Positions 38,900 through 47,843 of a stretch of DNA of 64,000 nt are shown in pieces; the stretch's first letter is position 1, and the number at the start of each line of letters is the position of its first letter. The notes beneath the pieces were generated by a model, which was given only the letters and a program-made list of their open reading frames with translations, did not search any database and had not been told where the DNA came from. Source of the stretch: JACCXG01 sp963785755 (GTDB taxonomy: Bacteria > Acidobacteriota > Vicinamibacteria > Vicinamibacterales > 2-12-FULL-66-21); the NCBI GenBank assembly GCA_963785755.1, contig CAWAXG010000050.1, positions 1 to 64,000 on the forward strand, written 5' to 3'. Both the position numbers and the translations under genes were made by a program.

Positions 38900-38996
38900 C
38901 TCCCGCGCGCACGCAGTGATTGTCCCGCTGCCACGTGATGTTGTCGACGACCTGGAAAGTGTGTTGCAGACGATCGAACGGCGAGCTGAGACCGCA
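38880..38996 (-). pseudogene. remnant of another TonB-dependent receptor
   Basis: A short stretch of about 39 codons reads LSSPFDRLQHTFQVVDNITW and then RAGVEWEHSS. This is the characteristic internal 'Q-VVDN-TW----H-VR-G-EWE' element of Oar-like receptors, normally hundreds of residues inside the protein. Here it has no start, no upstream plug and no downstream barrel in frame, and it overlaps the start of the intact receptor gene in another frame. It looks like a leftover of a deleted or recombined neighbouring receptor. Confidence 0.55.
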
Positions 38997-39553
38997 GCGC
39001 GATGACGGCCGGCAGAGATATGCGCCCCACTTCATAACGAACAACCTCAGGGGGATACCGTTATACGCCACATGCTAGCGTCCCGCCAGTGGACTCGGCG
39101 GCCCGGCTGTCGCACAGCTGTTGGACCGTCGGGAATGACGACGGTCCTCAGTCGGGGTGTTTCCTAACCGTCGGGATGGCGGCGATTCTAGGGTTTTGCA
39201 GCCATCAAAAGTAACAGCGGTATGTAACAGCGGTATGAACGATTCGTGTTCGAGCCACGAGATGTCGTGATGTCGTGGGTCAGAGGCCCCCAATGCTCAG
39301 TTTCTCCCTAGAAAATCGGCAAGGGTCCCAGGTATTCAGTACGGCGTAGCACTTGGCGTGCCTGTCCGCTGGAGCGGGAGAGTTCCCTCCAAGGGGAACC
39401 GCCTCAAGTGCAGTCCCGAGTCTAGAGCACGATCCTCGAATTGCGTATGACAGCTGGGTCCCCGGCGAGACCGATGAGGTCGCTCTCGCGCTCGGACCCT
39501 TGAAGGTCAGCCGTCAGAGGCGGCGCAACGCGGAAAAACTGAACGCAGGCGGA
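38997..39553. other. non-coding region upstream of the receptor/sensor operon
   Basis: About 560 bases between two minus-strand receptor genes. No convincing gene is seen; a plus-strand open frame at 39353-39589 has no coding character. It holds a perfect 13-base tandem duplication, TAACAGCGGTATG, at 39212-39224 and 39225-39237. Promoter elements for the operon at 38899 are expected here but cannot be assigned. Confidence 0.4.
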
Positions 39554-39632
39554 GGTTCAGGAGGTTCAGGACCTCTTGAACCCTCCTGAACCTCCTGAAC
39601 CTCTTGAACCTCTTGAACCCTTGAACCTCTCC
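39554..39632 (-). terminator. 18-bp perfect hairpin made of tandem 10-base repeats, 3' of the second TonB receptor
   Basis: The left arm GGTTCAGGAGGTTCAGGA (39554-39571) is perfectly complementary to the right arm at 39584-39601, with a 12-base loop. The right arm continues as further TGAACCTCTT-type repeats to the stop codon of the receptor gene at 39632. On the minus strand the structure lies directly downstream of the stop, as a terminator or mRNA-stabilising hairpin would. There is no T-run, so the terminator role is an inference; expansion of a 10-base tandem repeat is the other reading. Confidence 0.5.
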
Positions 39633-42631
39633 TAGAACGTCACCCGCGCTCCCAGGAAGAAGCGGCGCGGATCGAGGAAGCGAATCGGCTGCCCGAACGC
39701 GGTCCCGCCGGCGCCAGCCACCAGATCCTGATCGCGAATCGAGTCCTGGTTGTCGAGGACGTTGAAGATGTCGACGAAGAACTCGGTCCCGACCCGATCG
39801 AACATCTTCTTGTACTGCGCGCGAAGGTCGAGCTGGGCCCAGGCCGGGTTCTGGAGCGATCCGATCGCGTCTGAGGTCACCCAGAAATCGTTGACGCCCG
39901 CGTACACGTACGGGACGTCGACCTGGATGGGCAGATTCCGCTGCGACGCCAGCGCGGTCCGGCTGGCAATCGTTCCCGAGTTGTAGCGGAAGGCCGCGCC
40001 GAGCTCGATCCCGATCGGCCAGATGTACGAACCCGCGGCCTTGAAGACGTGCGGGATGACGCCCGGCTGCTTCTGGTAGGTGTCGGGCGCGAGCGGATCC
40101 AGATAGAGCACGTCGCCCTGGAAGTCCGCGTTCGAATCCGAGTTGGTGTTGCCTTTGGCCCAGTTGTAGGTGTAGGAGCCCAGCAACTGCCAGTTGTTGC
40201 TGTAGCGCTTCCGGAAGATCACGTCGACGCCCTGATAGTCGCGCTTGCCGCCGTTGAGCGTCGCGATCACGAAGTTGGATCCGGGATTCTCGGTGTAGCC
40301 GAAATAGTCGAGCCCCAGCCACAACGACTGCGGGTCGTCGATCGGGCCAGCGTAGTCGGTCGTGCCGTTGACGGAGGTGGCGAAGAGCGCCAGATCGTAG
40401 TCCTCGAGGATGTCGCGCGTCCGGCGGTAGGTGTACGCCGTCTCGAGGCTCATGTTCCGCCCGAGATCGACCTGATAGCCCGCCGTCACATCGTCGGTGT
40501 AGGGCGTCTTGGTCGACGGGGCAAAGAAGGCGTCCTGCTGCACGAGCCCGCCGCGGGTTCGATAGGTGACCCAGTCGTTGTTGATGAAGACCTGCTCCTC
40601 ACGAACGAAGCCGCTCAACGTGCCGGCAAAATTGGTCATGTTGTTGCGGATCGGATCGTAGTAGCGGCCGTAGTAGCCGTACAGCTTCTGCTTGCCGTCG
40701 CCGCGGACGTCGAAGGCCGCGCTCAGGCGTGGCGCGATCGCCCAGTCGAAGGTGAAGATCTCTTCGCCGGTGCTGGCGAAGTGCTGCCACTGCTCGGCGC
40801 GAAGCCCGACGTTGAACGTCATGCGGTTGTAGATGAACTGATCCTGCACGAAGAAGCTGAGGCCGTCGGACCGCGTTTCCTGGGATCCCCGCTGCGACAT
40901 GAACGTCCGGTCGTAGTTGACCTTGCCGTCGGGGTTCCCGACAGTGCTGTTGAACGTCAGCCGCGGCCCCATTTCGGCGGACGTGATCGTACCGTCGCCG
41001 TTGGCATCGAACTGAGCGTAGTACTGCGCGCGGTTCGGCGATTGATTGATCGTGTTGATGAGCCCGTTGAAGTCGCTCGAATTGTTGACGTTGAAGTCGC
41101 GGCTGCTGAAAGAGCCGGTGGCCAGCTCGCCCGCCGACAAGCCGATGAGCCCGTTCTGCAGCGACGTCACCGTCTGATCGTCGACGTAGATGAGGTCGCG
41201 GAAGTTGTCGTTGCGCGACCACTCGAGGCCGCCCTTGAAGCGTATGGCGGTTCCAGTTGTACGTCAGCGACCCGCGCACGCCCTTGGTGTCGCGCTGATC
41301 GATGATGTCCTGGCCGAACCCGCCAAGCTGCTCGTCGGTCAGCGTGCGGACGTCGGTCGATCGATAGATGACCGTGTTCGACACGTCGCGGATCGCCGAG
41401 AGGTCGGTGACCTCACCGTTGTGCACGTTGTAGGCCGCCTCAATCAGCATCGGACCCTGCAGCCGCAGATAGTTGAGGCTGTAGTTGTCTCCGCCCTGCA
41501 CCCGCGCGCGGTCGCGCGCGTTGGTGAGGTCGCGGTCGCGGCGGCCGCTGATGTCGGTCGGATCGTTGAGGAACGTGAAGCTCACCGTGTCGTTGCGGGT
41601 GGCCGTCCACGTGCCCTTGGCGTAGCCCTGATCCTGCTCGTTCTTGACGGTGCGCAGGAATTCGTCGGTGTCGAGGCTGGTCACATCGTCTTCGCGCTCG
41701 AGCTTTCGGTAGCTCCCGAAGAACCAGGCGCGATCGCGGACGACCGGCCCGCCGAGCGTGCCGGCGGCGTCGTAGGTCGAGAACGTCTGCAATTCGGAGT
41801 TCTTGTTCTCGGCAACGAGGGCGTCGTTCTGGAAGAAGTAGTTGGCCGACCCGTGGAAGAGGTTGCTGCCCGACTTCGTGATCACCGTCGAGAGCAGCCC
41901 CGGCGTGCCGATGTACTCGGCCGGAATGCCGCCGGTGAGGACCTTCTGTTCCTGGATGATCTCGGTGTTCAGGTTCGAACCAAACGTGCCGGTGACCGGA
42001 TCGGTCACGTTGATGCCGTTGAAGTAATAGAAGTTGTCGCTCGAGACGCCGAGATTGCCGCCGATGTCGCTGTAGTTGATCCCCGACTTCGACGCCGGGT
42101 TACCCGGCTGCTGCGGGTCGTCGGGCAACACCCCTGGCACGAGCTGCAAGTAGCTCTGGTACGTGCGACCGGTCGGCAGCGATTCTGTCAGCTCCAAGGT
42201 AATGTCCTGCCCCGTCGTCGCGCTCCGCGCGTCGACGATCGGCGACTCGGCGCGTCACCTGCACCTGCTCGGTCAACCCGCCGACGGCGAGCGGAACGCG
42301 GACAGTCGCCGTGAGCCCCGATCGGACGAGGACGTTCTCGTTGCGCGCCGCTCTGAACCCCGTCAACTCCGTGGTCACGATGTAGTGGGCCGACGGGGCA
42401 AGGCCGACGAGGAGCGCGCGTCCCTCTGCGTCGGACACGGCCTCGCGTTTGGTCACGGTGTCGGTCGCGCTGGCAACGACCGTCGCGCCGGGAATCGGCA
42501 GCCCGGATGCGTCCTGCACGAGTACTTCGATCGTCCCCGTCTCAGTAACCTGCGCCACCGCGGGCTGGGCCGCCGCCAGCAGCGCGAGCACAGCCACAAC
42601 CGCACGGCCAGAATCGTCTGATGGTGTTCAC
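39632..42631 (-). CDS. second Oar-like TonB-dependent receptor, frame-broken
   Basis: About 1,000 residues restored. The GTG start at 42631 has GGAGG 7 bases upstream; near 42,612 one surplus base shifts the frame before VVAVLALLAAAQPAVAQ. The carboxypeptidase-regulatory domain follows (GTIEVLVQDASGLPIPGATV, DAEGRALLVGLAPSAHYIV). A break near 42,200 leads to the plug (TGRTYQSYLQLVPGV, NFYYFNGINVTDPVTGTFGS, AEYIGTPGLLSTVITKSGSN). Another near 41,240 leads to the barrel (TFNVGLRAEQWQHF, KMFDRVGTEFFVDIFNVLDN) ending FFLGARVTF. The ligand is unknown. It shares class but little sequence with the receptor at 36059. Confidence 0.75.
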
Positions 42632-42981
42632 TGAAGTGCCTCCAAGGTGATGACGTTCGTCCCTAAGCGATCAGCGTCGATGAGTTCCGACGTGCCTGCG
42701 ATGTGAGGGATCGACAGCACTGCTGATGTGACGAAGCGCCAGTTATCGCGAACCGGACGCACATTTGCTGCCAGTCGCAGACCATCGCACGATTGGCCGC
42801 ATTCGCACATCAGATGTCATTCGTCACTCCGCGAGTACCGCTAGTCACTCCATTCGTCCCAAGCGAGCGAGCAGGATCCAAGAGCGACGCGGTCGTCGAT
42901 CCAGCGCGTTGAAGCATCGCGGGCGACGCTCCCGATGGGATGATCATGCGGCGTTGTTGCCGAGGCTGTTCTCGGTAGAGA
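42632..42981. other. divergent intergenic region, nothing assigned
   Basis: 350 bases between the minus-strand receptor and the plus-strand beta-propeller gene. I see no gene, RNA or clear repeat; it should contain both promoters. Confidence 0.4.
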
Positions 42982-44238
42982 ATGCGAAGGATGAGAAACC
43001 TCGTGGTGCTGTGCCTGGCGATCGCGCTCGCTCCGGTTGCCCACATCGGCGGCCAGAAACCGTCGAAGACAGCTGGCCACAGTGGCGTGGGCCGTCCAGA
43101 ACAGGCGCGCTCACGCTCGACGAGGCGCCGAGGACGTGGCCGGCAGAGTTGAAGAAAGGATGGAGCGTCGAGGTCGGCGAGGGCTACTCGTCGCCAATCG
43201 CCGGCGACGGCCGCATCTTCGTGCACGCGCGCCGCGATCCCGATGAAGTCGTCTCGGCGATCGACCTCGCGACGGGGTCGGTCGCGTGGCAGCAAAAGTA
43301 CACCGCTCCGATGGAGAAGAACCCGTACGCCAAGCAGATGGCGAAGGGCCCGTATTCGACGCCGCTTCTCTCAGAGGGCCGCCTCTACACGTTCGGCACG
43401 ACGGCAATCCTCTCAGCCTGGAACGCCTCGACAGGCGCTCTCATCTGGCGAAAGGACTTCTCCTCGCGCATCGACACTTCGAAGCTCTTCTGCGGTACGG
43501 CGATGTCACCGCTCCGGACAGCGAAGGGCATCATCGTGCATGTCGGCGACGATCGGGGCGGCTCGATTCTCGCGCTCGATCCGGTGACCGGGAAGGAAAA
43601 CTGGATCACCGACGTTCGCGGCCCTGGCTACGCTTCTCCGATTGAAGTGACGCTGGCCGGCGTGCCGCAGGTCGTCACCATGACGACACGATCGGTCATC
43701 GGCGTCGAGACCGCTAGCGGCGCCTTGCTCTGGGAGTTTCCGTTCGACGATGAGTGGAACGAGAACATCGTGACGCCGATCGGCGACGGCGACCGGGATT
43801 ATCGTTTCGGGGGTGCGTCAGGGCACACGGCGGCTGACCGTGACAAAGTCGGCGAGCGCCTGGGCCGCCACCGAGTCGTGGCATACGCCGGACGTCGCGA
43901 TGTACATGAGCTCCCCCGTCATGGCACGCGGGACGCTCTTTGCTCATTCCTCGAAACGCAAAGGACAGTTCGTCGCGCAAGATCCCGAGACCGGCAAGAT
44001 TCTGTGGGCGACCGAAGGTCGCAACGCAGCCAGCGCCTCTGTCGTGGCCGCCGGCGATCATCTCGTCTTCCTCACTACCGAGTCGCAGCTCATCGTCTCG
44101 CCCATCGATCCGGCGGCGTTCAACGAGGTGCGCCGCTACACCGTCGCCTCGAGCTCGACCTACGCTCAGCCGATCATCCTGCGGGACCGGGTGATCGTGC
44201 GCGACGCGTCGAACCTGACGGTCTGGACCCTCGAGTGA
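42982..44238 (+). CDS. secreted PQQ/BamB-type beta-propeller protein, two frame breaks
   Basis: About 418 residues. A signal (LVVLCLAIALAPVAH) and, after a break near 43,070, the typical opening WPQWRGPSRTGALTLDEAPRTW lead into a propeller of PQQ-like repeats: VVSAIDLATGSVAWQQKYTA, LSAWNASTGALIWRKDFSS, ILALDPVTGKENWITDVRG, VIGVETASGALLWEFPF. After a second break near 43,810 the last blades read VAQDPETGKILWATEGRN and end NLTVWTLE. The 'W-Q-RGP---G' opening is common to outer-membrane-assembly-factor-like and quinoprotein-like propellers of Acidobacteriota and Planctomycetes; no enzyme activity is evident. ATG 42982 or 42991 starts the gene. Confidence 0.7.
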
Positions 44239-44263
44239 AGGCAGTTGGGTGCGCCGCGGCACT

Positions 44264-44380
44264 AGTCTCATCCGGGGAACTTCGTCCCCCGGACCCCCTT
44301 ACACGCTCGCTCGCGGGGCCCCGATGCCCCGCTCCGCTCGCGTGGCTCACTCGCTACGCTCGTTCGCGCAGTTTATGAGA
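44264..44380 (+). repeat. structured intergenic repeat, copy 1
   Basis: It starts AGTCTCATCCGGGG, contains a GC hairpin (TCCGGGG...TCCCCCGGA), then alternating GCTCGC/CGCGGGGCCCC blocks, and ends GTTTATGAGA. It is nearly identical in order to 45141-45258, and its first part recurs at 45486-45533. It separates the beta-propeller and SGNH genes and provides the sequence just before ATG 44375. Confidence 0.7.
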
Positions 44381-45091
44381 TGGCTTCTGGTGGTGTCGAT
44401 CGTCGCGGGCGGCGCCCTCTACGACTGGGAAGAGAGGCGCGCCGCGAGCATTCGCGTGCTCCGCGTCCTCTTCATTGGCAACAGCCTGACTGCGTCAAAC
44501 GGGCTACCGGCGATGGTCGAGGCGCTTTCACGCGCCAAGGGTGCCAAGACCGTCGAGGCGACGGCGGTAACGGCCAACAACTTCAGCCTGGAAGATCATT
44601 GGAACCAGGGCCCCGCGCGAGCGACCCTCGCGAAGGGCGGGTGGTCGATAGTCGTCCTCCAGCAGGGGCCATCGGCGCTACCAGAATCACGCGTGCTGCT
44701 CCGCGACTACGCCAAGCGGTTCGCCGCCGACGCCGCCCACGTCGGCGCCCGCACCGCCCTGTACATGGTCTGGCCCTCGAAGACGCGCGATCGCGACTTC
44801 GACGCCGTCAGCGAGTCGTACGCGTTGGCGGCGCAGGACGTCGCAGGCACGTTGCTACCAGCTGGAGACGCATGGCGGGAGGCGTGGCGACGCGATCCCT
44901 CGCTGACACTCTACGCAGACGACGGGTTTCACCCGAGCGGGCTGGGCTCGTACCTCGCGGCGCTCGCGATTTGGAGAGGACTCTCGTCTCAATCGGCGAT
45001 CGGACTGCCCGGCCCACGTGGAGTGCCGGCGGCCACACTCAAACTGTTGCAAGAGGTTGCGGACCACACCATCCTCACGCGGTCACGATAA
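44375..45091 (+). CDS. SGNH/GDSL-type hydrolase
   Basis: About 238 residues. After an N-terminal membrane anchor or signal (MRWLLVVSIVAGGALYDWEE), block I reads VLFIGNSLTASNG with nucleophile Ser. A Gly/Asn region follows (TANNFSLEDHW), and the block V pair is in DDGFHPSGLGSYLAAL (Asp and His). This is the SGNH esterase/lipase fold. The substrate is unknown. ATG 44375 gives a clean signal peptide but lies at the end of the upstream repeat, so the start could be later. The gene's last about 95 bases are repeated downstream at 45342 without the rest of the gene. Confidence 0.75.
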   Translation: MRWLLVVSIVAGGALYDWEERRAASIRVLRVLFIGNSLTASNGLPAMVEALSRAKGAKTVEATAVTANNFSLEDHWNQGPARATLAKGGWSIVVLQQGPSALPESRVLLRDYAKRFAADAAHVGARTALYMVWPSKTRDRDFDAVSESYALAAQDVAGTLLPAGDAWREAWRRDPSLTLYADDGFHPSGLGSYLAALAIWRGLSSQSAIGLPGPRGVPAATLKLLQEVADHTILTRSR

Positions 45092-45140
45092 AAGGTATCT
45101 CACAAGCCCTATCCGTGTTGTCCGTGTAATCCGTGGCTCC

Positions 45141-45258
45141 AGTCTCATCCGGGGGACTTTGTCCCCCGGACCCCTCATACGCTCGCTCGCGGGGACCCCG
45201 ACGCCCCGCTCCGCTCGCGTGGCTCACTCGCTTCCGCTCGTTCGCGCTGTTTATGAGA
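45141..45258 (+). repeat. structured intergenic repeat, copy 2
   Basis: Complete copy. Its hairpin TCCGGGGGAC-TTT-GTCCCCCGGA is perfect (10 base pairs, 3-base loop), followed by the same GCTCGC/GCGGGG blocks as copy 1 and ending TTTATGAGA. Similar palindromic elements of REP/BIME type act as 3' mRNA or gyrase sites in other bacteria; that role is not shown here. Confidence 0.7.
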
Positions 45259-45485
45259 CAGCCTGTAGTCCGTCCGTGTTGTGCGTGTAATCCGTGGCTC
45301 CAGATTCCAGTAGTCCGTGGCTTTAGAACCTATCTCAGACCGGCGATCGGACTGCCCGGCCCACGTGGAGTGCCGGCGGCCACACTCAACCTGTTGAGAG
45401 GGTTGCGGACCACATCATCCTCACGCGGTCACGGTGAAAAAGGTATCTCACAGGCCCTATCCGTGTTTTCCGTGTAGTCCGGGCT

Positions 45486-45533
45486 CTCGTCATCCGGGGG
45501 ATTTTGTCCCCGGACCCCCTTACACGCTCGCTC
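45486..45533 (+). repeat. structured intergenic repeat, copy 3, cut at the junction
   Basis: It begins TCATCCGGGGGATTTTGTCC and runs through ACACGCTCGCTC, matching copy 1 base for base over its last part. After CTC at 45531-45533 the match to both other copies ends and sequence of different character begins. Confidence 0.75.
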
Positions 45534-46308
45534 AGGAGTCCGTACAGGAAGTACAGCCACCACAGCGCGAACAGGAGGACGAGGCCCGACGCGGCGACGG
45601 TGATGAGCTCGGCGCTCAGCCCGACCTCGTCCTTGCTGACGATGAACACCGTGGCGGTGGCCAGCACGCTCTCGCCGAGCACGATGATCGTGAACAGGCC
45701 GTAGCGCTCGGCGATGTGGTGCGGGTGCCAGGGCGTCGTGGTCGTCGATCGGCCCAGACCGGGATGAGCAGCTCGAGCGCCGCGAACAGGAGGAACGCCC
45801 AGAGCGATGCTCCTCGCCGAGGAACAGGCGCACGACCCACAGGGTCTGGAGGACGCTGATCCCCGACCGCGAAGCGGACGGCGTTGGCGGTACCCCGGCG
45901 ACCTGGCGTGGCGACCCGCAGCCACTGGACCACGAGCGCGCTGCGCATGATCACGTAGCCGGCGACCGTGGTCGCCCACTCGTCCTCCTCGAAGGCCGGC
46001 GCGACCCCGGCGGCGAGGACGAGGACGCCGGCCATCTGGACCATCGTCAGGACCCGGTAGACCGCGTCGTCGCAGTCGAACGCGGACGCGAACCAGGTGA
46101 AGTTCATCCACGCCCACCAGATCGCGAAGAACACCGCGGGTAGCCGATGAGCGCCCTCGACCGGGTGGGCCTCGACGATGGCGTGGGCGAGCTGCGGGAC
46201 GACGGCCGCGACGGCGACCACGAAGGTCAGGTCGAAGAGCAGCTCGAGCGGGGTCGACGCGCGATGCGGCTCGTGCGGGTCGCGCGCCCGCGTGCCGGTC
46301 AGGTGCAC
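45534..46308 (-). CDS. ltrA: LtrA family membrane protein, 3' truncated at the junction and frame-broken
   Basis: Low-temperature-requirement A family integral membrane protein. GTG 46308 begins the family N-terminus STPLELLFDLTFVVAVAAVV, followed by FAIWWAWMNFTWFASAFDCDD and VLVLAAGVAPAF. After breaks near 45,860 and 45,740 it continues ERYGLFTIIVLGESVLATATV and ALWWLYFLYGLL. At that point, about two thirds of the family's usual length (about 370-400), the reading enters the left-hand repeat and ends in unrelated residues. The truncation coincides exactly with the repeat boundary at 45533/45534. The gene starts 14 bases after the DUF1304 stop. Confidence 0.75.
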
Positions 46309-46321
46309 CGTCGGTCGGAGG

Positions 46322-46684
46322 TCAGCCGGCGAGGAGGACCGCGCCGAGCGCGAGGGCCGCGGGCAGTGCCTGGACGAGCAGGATCCGGCGCGACACGGTC
46401 AGCCCGCCGTACACGCCGGCGACGATGACGCAGCCCAGGAAGAAGACCCGGAACAGGAAGGCGCTCTCGGCCGGCAGCAGGAAGCTGGCGAACAGGCCCG
46501 CCGCGAGGAAGCCGTTGTAGAGCCCCTGGTTGGCGGCCAGCGTGGCCATCGTGGCGGCCTGCTCGGGGGTGGTGCCGAAGGCCTTGCGGCCACGGTCCGT
46601 CTGCCACAGGAACATCTCGAGGACGAGGATGTAGGCGTGGATGAGACCCACGAGCGCGACCAGCGCCGCGGCGACGACCGACAT
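46322..46684 (-). CDS. DUF1304 family membrane protein
   Basis: 120 residues, four membrane helices: VVAAALVALVGLIHAYILVLEMFLW, LYNGFLAAGLFASFLL, FRVFFLGCVIVAGVYGGLTV and a C-terminal Ala/Leu helix. The loop RGRKAFGTTPEQAATMATLAANQGLYNG is the family signature. Function unknown. The ATG start at 46684 has GAGGGA upstream. It lies just before ltrA on the same strand and 41 bases downstream of a tRNA gene. The frame is intact, one of few in this half. Confidence 0.85.
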   Translation of the reverse strand: MSVVAAALVALVGLIHAYILVLEMFLWQTDRGRKAFGTTPEQAATMATLAANQGLYNGFLAAGLFASFLLPAESAFLFRVFFLGCVIVAGVYGGLTVSRRILLVQALPAALALGAVLLAG

Positions 46685-46725
46685 CGGGTTCCCTCCGATC
46701 CGTGACCGCGGACCGTACCGTGGGA

Positions 46726-46801
46726 TGGTGGAGATGAGGGGACTCGAACCCCTGACCCCCGCGATGCGAACGCGGTGCTCTCCCAGCTGAGCTACATCCC
46801 C
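46726..46801 (-). tRNA. tRNA-Ala (anticodon CGC)
   Basis: The complement folds as a full cloverleaf: acceptor GGGGATG/CATCTCC, D-arm GCTC/GAGC, anticodon stem CCGCG/CGCGG around the loop TTCGCAT (anticodon CGC, Ala codon GCG), T-arm AGGGG-TTCGAGT-CCCCT, and an encoded CCA at 46726-46728. Total 76 bases. Confidence 0.95.
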
Positions 46802-46900
46802 ACGGGCGTCGGAGTGTAGCACGGGGTCCCCGGCGATCCGGCCGGCGCATCGCCCGGGACGAGGCCGTTCGCGAGGGCCTCGCGCGGCTAGGCTCCGCCG

Positions 46901-47843
46901 ATGCCCCTCGGACTGCTGACCGGTCTCGGTGCGGCCCTGGCGTGGGGCACGCTCGACATCTTCTCGGCCCTGGCCAGCCGCCGGGTCGGCAGCCTCGTGG
47001 TCACGACCGGGATGCAGATCGTCGGTGCGGTCCTCATCTGGATGCTCGCCCTGGCGCAGCGGCACGACCTTCCCGACCGACCCGGCCGTGATCATCGGCG
47101 GCGCGCTCGTCGGCCTGGCCGGCGCGGGGGCCTACCTCAGCTACTTCACGGGCCTGCGCATCGGCCCGATCGCCGTCGTCAGCGGGGTCGTGGCGGCGTA
47201 CGGCGGGCTGACCGTCGTGCTCGCCGTGCTCGTCCGCCACGAGACGCTCGACGCCGATCCAGGCCCTCGGCGCGACCCTGGCCACGGTCGGGGTCATCCT
47301 CACCGGCGTGGCCTTCGACGGCAGCCTGCGCGGCACCCGGCTGGCCAGCCCGGGGGTCATCTTCGCGGTCGTCGCCCTCGTCCTGTTCGCGATGATGTCG
47401 ATCGGCACGGACATCGTCATCGACCGGGCGCCGCTGGGAGCAGGTCCTGCTCGTGTCGCGGACGACCAACGCCACGCTGTCGATCGTCATCCTCGTCGTC
47501 GCCGTGACGGTCGCCCGGCGGCTGGCCGAGCCGATGCTCAGCGGCGATCCCGGCGCGACCCCGATGGCCGACTCGCGGGTCATCCTGCTGATCCTGTTCG
47601 CGGGCATCCTCGACGTGCTCGGGCTGCTGGCCTTCTCGTACGGCCTCCAGCACGCCGAGACGTGGCTGGTCGGGCTGGCCTCGTCGTTCGGGCCGGCGGT
47701 CACCATCGTCATCGCCGTCGCGTTGCTGGGCGAGCGACTCAAGCCGATCCAGTGGGTCGGGCTGGCCGGGGTCCTCGGCCGGGATGATCGCCATCGGCAT
47801 GCCTGCGCGCTCGAGCGCGCGGCACGTCAGGCCGGGACGCTGA
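46901..47843 (+). CDS. EamA/DMT-family transporter, multiple frame breaks
   Basis: About 310 residues when restored. It starts MPLGLLTGLGAALAWGTLDI at ATG 46901, the usual EamA opening, and shows paired membrane helices: SLVVTTGMQIVGAVLIWMLAL, then (second frame) AVIIGGALVGLAGAGAYLSY. GVVAAYGGLTVVLAVLVRHE and ILTGVAFDG follow, and in a later frame SIVILVVAVTVARR, ILFAGILDVLGLLAFSYGLQ and WLVGLASSFGPAVTIVIAVA. Breaks occur near 47,080, 47,260, 47,440 and 47,780. EamA proteins export or import small metabolites; the substrate is unknown. It converges on the histidine kinase gene, overlapping its last bases. Confidence 0.7.

Larger units (their letters stand above)
44995..45533 (+). repeat. 347-base tandem duplication of an SGNH gene end plus spacer
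   Basis: The stretch from 44995 (GGCGATCGGACTGCCCGGCC...) through the stop codon, the 'ATCCGTGTTGTCCGTGTAATC' spacer and the start of the structured repeat recurs from 45342, offset by 347 bases. The second unit has small changes, including indels, and is cut at 45533. Between the units lies the rest of structured repeat copy 2. Confidence 0.75.

Noticed and set aside
39353..39589. 78-codon plus-strand frame in the gap before the second receptor
   Set aside because: It runs into the hairpin repeat, ends in Gly/Ser repeat text and has no ribosome site.
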